A DNA stretch of 40,706 bases. Origin: RUG11867 sp964553435 (GTDB lineage: Bacteria; Bacillota_I; Bacilli_A; RF39; UBA660). The notes beneath the pieces are model-generated. The model was given only the letters and a program-made list of their open reading frames with translations. It made no database searches and was not told where the DNA came from. The DNA lies in NCBI GenBank assembly GCA_964553435.1, contig CAZKKM010000001.1, positions 1 through 40,706 on the forward strand. Reading direction: 5' to 3'. Below, piece after piece: positions 40,684-40,706 of this stretch (position 1 is its first letter; the number at the start of each line of letters is the position of its first letter). The position numbers and the translations under genes are program-made.

Positions 40684-40706
40684 AAAATCAACTTCTTTCT
40701 CTATAT

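Overview
The window looks like part of a low-GC, spore-forming member of the Bacillota (Bacilli side), probably an uncultured, metagenome-assembled genome because it contains one run of exactly 100 Ns. The evidence is the spoIIGA-sigE-sigG sporulation cluster followed by ylmC, lspA and rluD (the Bacillus subtilis order, condensed), a serine T-box, near-consensus sigma-A promoters and UGA used as a stop. Most genes lie on the minus strand.

Region 1 (about 100-12100, minus) is a type IV pilin-like operon. It holds two ordinary-sized pseudopilins, a pilin-like protein lacking Glu5, a 1433-residue prepilin carrying Ig-like domains and BspA-type leucine-rich repeats, a roughly 690-residue prepilin carrying Listeria-Bacteroides repeats, a pair of membrane-anchored paralogues of unknown function, and two proteins that look like cofactor-less sulfite-oxidase-fold domains. 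A decayed paralogue of the Glu5-less pilin precedes the operon. No pilus ATPase, platform protein or prepilin peptidase is present. Region 2 (12100-15000) has a cell-wall protein with an NPKTG sorting signal, whose repeats also occur in the second giant prepilin, and an [FeFe]-hydrogenase.

Region 3 (15000-15720) is a duplicated small locus flanking the assembly gap. Each copy encodes a 26-residue hydrophobic peptide on the plus strand and, convergently, a predicted antisense RNA of about 90 nt. It has the layout of a type I toxin-antitoxin system with a foldable leader in copy 1. This is the best candidate for an undescribed system here.

Region 4 (15760-19040, plus) holds proS (archaeal/eukaryotic-like form), a class B sortase homologue in which all three catalytic residues are asparagine, and an unknown gene. 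Region 5 (19070-26230, minus) has an ATPase gene remnant, T-box-controlled serS, a zinc-ribbon membrane protein with a condensation-like acyltransferase, and an operon of three surface proteins behind a consensus promoter and a hairpin-rich leader of about 230 nt.

Region 6 (26235-34414) has an acidic membrane protein, pnp, an unknown gene, rpsO, and two membrane proteins that share a degenerate J-like cytoplasmic domain; one of them carries a VanY peptidase domain outside. Region 7 (34574-40683, minus) has rluD, lspA, ylmC, sigG, sigE, spoIIGA (the last behind a 21-bp-spacer promoter with Spo0A-like boxes), an unknown gene, trmD, rimM and a superoxide reductase.
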